Assembly (NCBI GenBank): GCA_024398995.1
Contig: JAKSIE010000010.1
Span: forward strand, 1-63,397
Length of the DNA stretch: 63,397 bases
Origin: Fibrobacter sp.
GTDB taxonomy: Bacteria > Fibrobacterota > Fibrobacteria > Fibrobacterales > Fibrobacteraceae
Reading direction: 5' to 3'
Under the pieces are notes generated by a model. That model was not told the origin of the DNA and did not search any database. It saw only the letters and a program-made list of their open reading frames with translations. Below, in pieces: positions 60,539-63,397 of this stretch; position 1 is the stretch's first letter; the number at the start of each line of letters is the position of its first letter. Both the position numbers and the translations under genes were made by a program.

Positions 60539-61474
60539 AATGACGATATTCAAAGCCTGTTCCATAAATTCAATGGTGTAGCTTCCGTCTTTGTTGGGTT
60601 GCAATTCCTTGCCGCTTTGAAGAACTTTGTAGCTCTCTTCCAAGTTGATTTTGACTTTGACGGGAACACTTGCGGACATCTTTTCGTGAGGCAATTTCCA
60701 GCGAACTTGGTAACAGCGGCCTAGAGACGGGTTTGCGCAGCTCACTTTTTCACAACGAACTTCTGCGTTTTCTAACGCAAACTTTGCGCGATGGTAGGCG
60801 CCTACAGTACCGAATGGCGCAATCCACATATCCAGATTTTTGGCCTGCTGCATGATGGCGGCCAGGTCGTCAGGGTCGATGGAGTAGTCGTTATTTTGAT
60901 CTGTATCTACGCCATGGTTCATGTAGATGATCCATTCGCCAGCCTCATTGGTGTCGCGGGCAATCTGCTGGAATTCTTCCACGGTGTTGAGGGAACGCTG
61001 CCAGGCCTTGGAATCCATGGATAACCAGTTGGGTTCTATATCCCAGGTGATACGACCATAGCCGCGGCAATCGCGACTGATGTAATGTTCCTGTCCGATA
61101 ATTTTTTGGACTTCTTCGTTGTTGTCGCAGTAGGGTGTTCCGAAAACATTGAAGGGGAGGCCCGGCAACTGCTCCTTTAGAAACTCCTTGTAGCCAAGAA
61201 TTTCCCGGCGTCGGTCGTCGTCGCTGAGCTGGGTCAGCTTGGGGTGGGTTTCGGTGTGGTTGCCCATTTCGTGGCCGGCCTGGGCCATTTGTAAAAACTT
61301 ATCATAGTTGTGGCGTAAATACCAGCTGTCGCCTGTCAAAAAGCAGGTAACCTTGATGCCCATTTTTTCTGCCAAGGGGGCGAGGTTTGTAATGTGGCTT
61401 TCGGAGGCGTCGTCAAAGGTGAAACTTGCTGCAGCCTTGTGCCCGTTCCAAGGAACTACGGAAATGATGTTCAT
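60536..61474 (-). CDS. Polysaccharide deacetylase (NodB/CE4) family protein
   Basis: The 312-residue protein has the NodB motifs SFTFDDA (Asp21, Asp22) and GNHTETHPKL (His73, His77), which give the Asp-His-His metal site. A C-terminal beta-domain of about 80 residues follows. CE4 enzymes remove acetyl groups from chitin, peptidoglycan or xylan. No signal peptide is seen, so it acts in the cytoplasm or leaves by another route. TACATTTG (minus strand, 61482-61489) is a probable promoter box 7 bases before the ATG. Confidence 0.87.
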   Translation of the reverse strand: MNIISVVPWNGHKAAASFTFDDASESHITNLAPLAEKMGIKVTCFLTGDSWYLRHNYDKFLQMAQAGHEMGNHTETHPKLTQLSDDDRRREILGYKEFLKEQLPGLPFNVFGTPYCDNNEEVQKIIGQEHYISRDCRGYGRITWDIEPNWLSMDSKAWQRSLNTVEEFQQIARDTNEAGEWIIYMNHGVDTDQNNDYSIDPDDLAAIMQQAKNLDMWIAPFGTVGAYHRAKFALENAEVRCEKVSCANPSLGRCYQVRWKLPHEKMSASVPVKVKINLEESYKVLQSGKELQPNKDGSYTIEFMEQALNIVI

Positions 61475-61611
61475 AAAACTCCAAATGTATTCGCTTGTTC
61501 TTGAGTTAATATACAGTTTATTTTGTGGACTAGGTCTTGATGATAAATAATCAGGGTTTACATCTGTATATCACCTTTGAAAAATCAGTTTTTGAATAAA
61601 GTTATCGCTGA

Positions 61612-61645
61612 TAAAAAATCCCCTGGGCGATACACCCAGAGGATT
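61612..61645 (-). terminator. Terminator of the sugar-porter gene
   Basis: On the minus strand AATCCTCTGGG and CCCAGGGGATT pair around TGTATCG and are followed by TTTTT. The stem has one mismatch. Confidence 0.85.
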
Positions 61646-61684
61646 GCGTTCACTATGAAGGTAAATCTTGCGGCTAGCGGCGGA

Positions 61685-63073
61685 TTACATGTCTTCCAGA
61701 GCCTTGCCCTTTGTTTCAGTGGTGAACTTAGCCACGAAGAAGAAGCTTATGGCTGCGAATGCCGTGTAGATCATGTAGGTCGGGCCAACGCCAATGCCGT
61801 TTTCGCCAACGAGAACCGGGAAGGACCAGCTGACCAAGAAGTTTGCACCCCACTGTGCAAGACCGCAAACGGAGATTGCCACAGCGCGAATACGGTTGTT
61901 GAACATTTCGCCAAGCATAACCCACATAACCGGGCCCCAAGTTGCGGCGAAAAAGGTTACATAGAGGTTTGCTGCGAAGAGAGCGATAATGCCTGCACCG
62001 TGGCTCAGCTGGCCGTTTTCTGCACCGAAGATGAAGCAGAGGCCCAAAGTGCCGAGAGTTACAGCCATACCTGCAGAACCGATAAGGAGAAGGGGCTTAC
62101 GGCCGATCTTATCAATAAGGAGAACTGCTGCAATAGTCATGGTCAGGTTAATGCCGCTGGAAACCAAGCTAGTAAGGAATGCGTCGCTTTCTCCGAAGCC
62201 AACGCTCTGCCAAAGCATGGTGCCGTAGTAGAAGATCACGTTAATACCAACAAGCTGCTGGAGAATTGCAATGCCGAGGCCAGCCCACACAATGGGAGCA
62301 ACACGCTTCTTGCCGCCAACCATTTCCAGAAGGTCGGAAAGCTTTGCAGGCTTGCTGTTCTTGAAGGTTTCGTTGATGGAATTGATTTCAGCTTCAACGC
62401 CATCTTCGTTGATCATGGCGAGAACCTTCTTGGCTTCGTCAATCTTACCCTTGCTTACGAGGTAGCGGGGAGATTCGGGGAGCTGGGATGCGGCGATACC
62501 GTAGATGAGAGCAGGAATTGCTTCGACCCAGAACATCACTTTCCAAGCTTCGAAGCCCATGATGGGACGGCTAGCAGAACCGGCGATACGGACGATGACG
62601 TAGTTGGAAAGCAGAGCCACGAAGATACCGATCACGATGGCGAACTGCTGCATGGAACCCAGGCGGCCGCGGAGGTGTGCGGGAGCGGTTTCTGCAATGT
62701 AGATCGGGGCGATAATGGAAGCGACACCGATACCGATACCGCCGATGACGCGCCACATAATAAAGTCAGTAACGGTGAAGGGGAGACCGGAACCGATTGC
62801 ACTGACGAAGAAAAGAACAGATGCTGCCAGCATGCAGCGAACGCGACCGAACTTATCTGCCAGGCGGCCAGCGAAGTAAGCACCAATAGCGGCGCCAATC
62901 AAAGCCAAGGAAACTGCAAGGCCCAACTGCATGTCGTTACAGCCAAAGTAGCCCTTAAGAGCCACGTTTGCACCGTTAATAACGGAGGAGTCGAAACCGA
63001 AGAGGAATCCGCCGATTGCAGCGGAAAGGGTAATCACAATGACGTGCCCGAGATTGTACTTAGCTGTAGACAT
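61685..63073 (-). CDS. Sugar porter family MFS transporter
   Basis: The 462-residue protein has twelve membrane helices and the sugar porter signatures: FGFDSSVINGA, GRLADKFGRVRC, PESPRYLVSKGK, QQLVGINVIFYYG and GPVMWVMLGEMFNNRIRA. The family takes up hexoses or pentoses, often with protons (XylE/GlcP type). It fits a cellulose degrader that imports glucose. AAAGGAAAG directly before the ATG is the ribosome site. It stands alone between two promoters. Confidence 0.92.
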   Translation of the reverse strand: MSTAKYNLGHVIVITLSAAIGGFLFGFDSSVINGANVALKGYFGCNDMQLGLAVSLALIGAAIGAYFAGRLADKFGRVRCMLAASVLFFVSAIGSGLPFTVTDFIMWRVIGGIGIGVASIIAPIYIAETAPAHLRGRLGSMQQFAIVIGIFVALLSNYVIVRIAGSASRPIMGFEAWKVMFWVEAIPALIYGIAASQLPESPRYLVSKGKIDEAKKVLAMINEDGVEAEINSINETFKNSKPAKLSDLLEMVGGKKRVAPIVWAGLGIAILQQLVGINVIFYYGTMLWQSVGFGESDAFLTSLVSSGINLTMTIAAVLLIDKIGRKPLLLIGSAGMAVTLGTLGLCFIFGAENGQLSHGAGIIALFAANLYVTFFAATWGPVMWVMLGEMFNNRIRAVAISVCGLAQWGANFLVSWSFPVLVGENGIGVGPTYMIYTAFAAISFFFVAKFTTETKGKALEDM

Positions 63074-63285
63074 ATCTTTCCTTTTATGTTGATGTTTTAC
63101 TTAGTAAGCGCCGATAATATAATATGGGGTTTTGCTTTTCAAATGAAAAAGTGTAAAACCTATATTCCAATTTAGATGGATAGTTTGTTGAAAATACGGA
63201 ATTCATGTAAAATTTTATTCCAAGTTGGAATAATTTGCTGGAAAAGACCATCTTGTTTTTTCAAATAACTATAATTCGTACCACT
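63074..63285. other. Divergent AT-rich intergenic region
   Basis: This spacer separates the sugar porter and patatin genes. It holds AT-rich promoter sequence for both, including TATAAT at 63270-63275, ten bases before the patatin ATG. I see no other gene or strong inverted repeat. Confidence 0.5.
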
Positions 63286-63397
63286 ATGAGAAGAGAAAAA
63301 CTTGCAATATCTGTTAATGGTGGTGGCGCTCTGGGCATTGGCCCGGTTGCGCTGATGTGTGAAATTGAAAAGAAGCTTGGGGAAGGCTGGATTTCTA
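63286..63397 (+). CDS. Patatin-like phospholipase (3' end outside window)
   Basis: Only 37 codons are present. They read MRREKLAISVNGGGALGIG and continue with PVALMCEIEKKLG. The GGGALG stretch is the oxyanion hole of patatin-like phospholipases, and the following residues match the start of that fold. The nucleophile motif GxSxG lies beyond the window. The predicted leader is only three or four bases. Confidence 0.7.
   Translation, partial: MRREKLAISVNGGGALGIGPVALMCEIEKKLGEGWIS

Noticed and set aside
61577..63175. Plus-strand open frame of 532 codons opposite the sugar porter gene
   Set aside because: It is antisense to a clear 12-helix transporter and has Cys/His/Glu-rich, non-protein-like composition with no family resemblance. 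It arises from the codon bias of the real gene.

Overview
The window looks like chromosomal DNA of a Fibrobacter species (phylum Fibrobacterota). The evidence is poly-serine linkers, a fibro-slime domain protein, C-terminal sorting domains of the type 9 secretion kind, a secreted family 8 glucanase with that tail, and two CotH-family proteins. Coding density is high. I see no rRNA, tRNA, CRISPR array, insertion sequence or phage gene.

Layout. 1-6.2 kb: the 3' end of a large secreted Ig-repeat protein, an AzlCD amino-acid exporter pair, an arylamine N-acetyltransferase-like protein carrying an in-frame palindromic repeat, a lipoprotein, a MATE exporter preceded by a dense cluster of hairpins, and an FHA-GGDEF diguanylate cyclase. 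6.5-11.8 kb: a 1,602-residue fibro-slime protein and a SPOR-domain protein. 11.9-17 kb, minus strand: a 1,371-residue DUF4011/SF1-helicase/DUF3320 protein whose ATPase motifs are eroded, then gluQ. 17-29.6 kb, plus strand: a non-catalytic M16 lipoprotein, an unknown exported protein, a TrmH-type methyltransferase, an MlaD protein, ptsH-ptsI, a lytic transglycosylase, an EamA transporter and a CotH lipoprotein.

29.6-53.3 kb is a surface-polysaccharide locus made of two convergent blocks. The plus block has a UDP-glucose dehydrogenase, an AlgD-type dehydrogenase, five or six glycosyltransferases, a Wzy/WaaL-type membrane protein and two polysaccharide-lyase-type enzymes (heparinase II/III and PL8). 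A CotH gene lies on the opposite strand inside it. The minus block has an LTA-synthase-like enzyme, a Wzx-type flippase, a DegT aminotransferase, a LysA-like PLP enzyme, an ATP-grasp ligase and a WecF-like transferase. Together they suggest a uronate-containing glycan decorated with an amino sugar, an amide-linked group and possibly a phospho-group, and trimmed by its own lyases.

53.3-63.4 kb: an SppA protease fused to an outer-membrane-barrel-like domain, a CNNM/HlyC-type protein, an acyltransferase, the family 8 glucanase, a polysaccharide deacetylase, a sugar-porter transporter and the start of a patatin gene.

A recurring feature is a TATATT-like box only 6-9 bases before the start codon, with no Shine-Dalgarno sequence, at many transcription-unit heads. 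This suggests widespread leaderless mRNAs.
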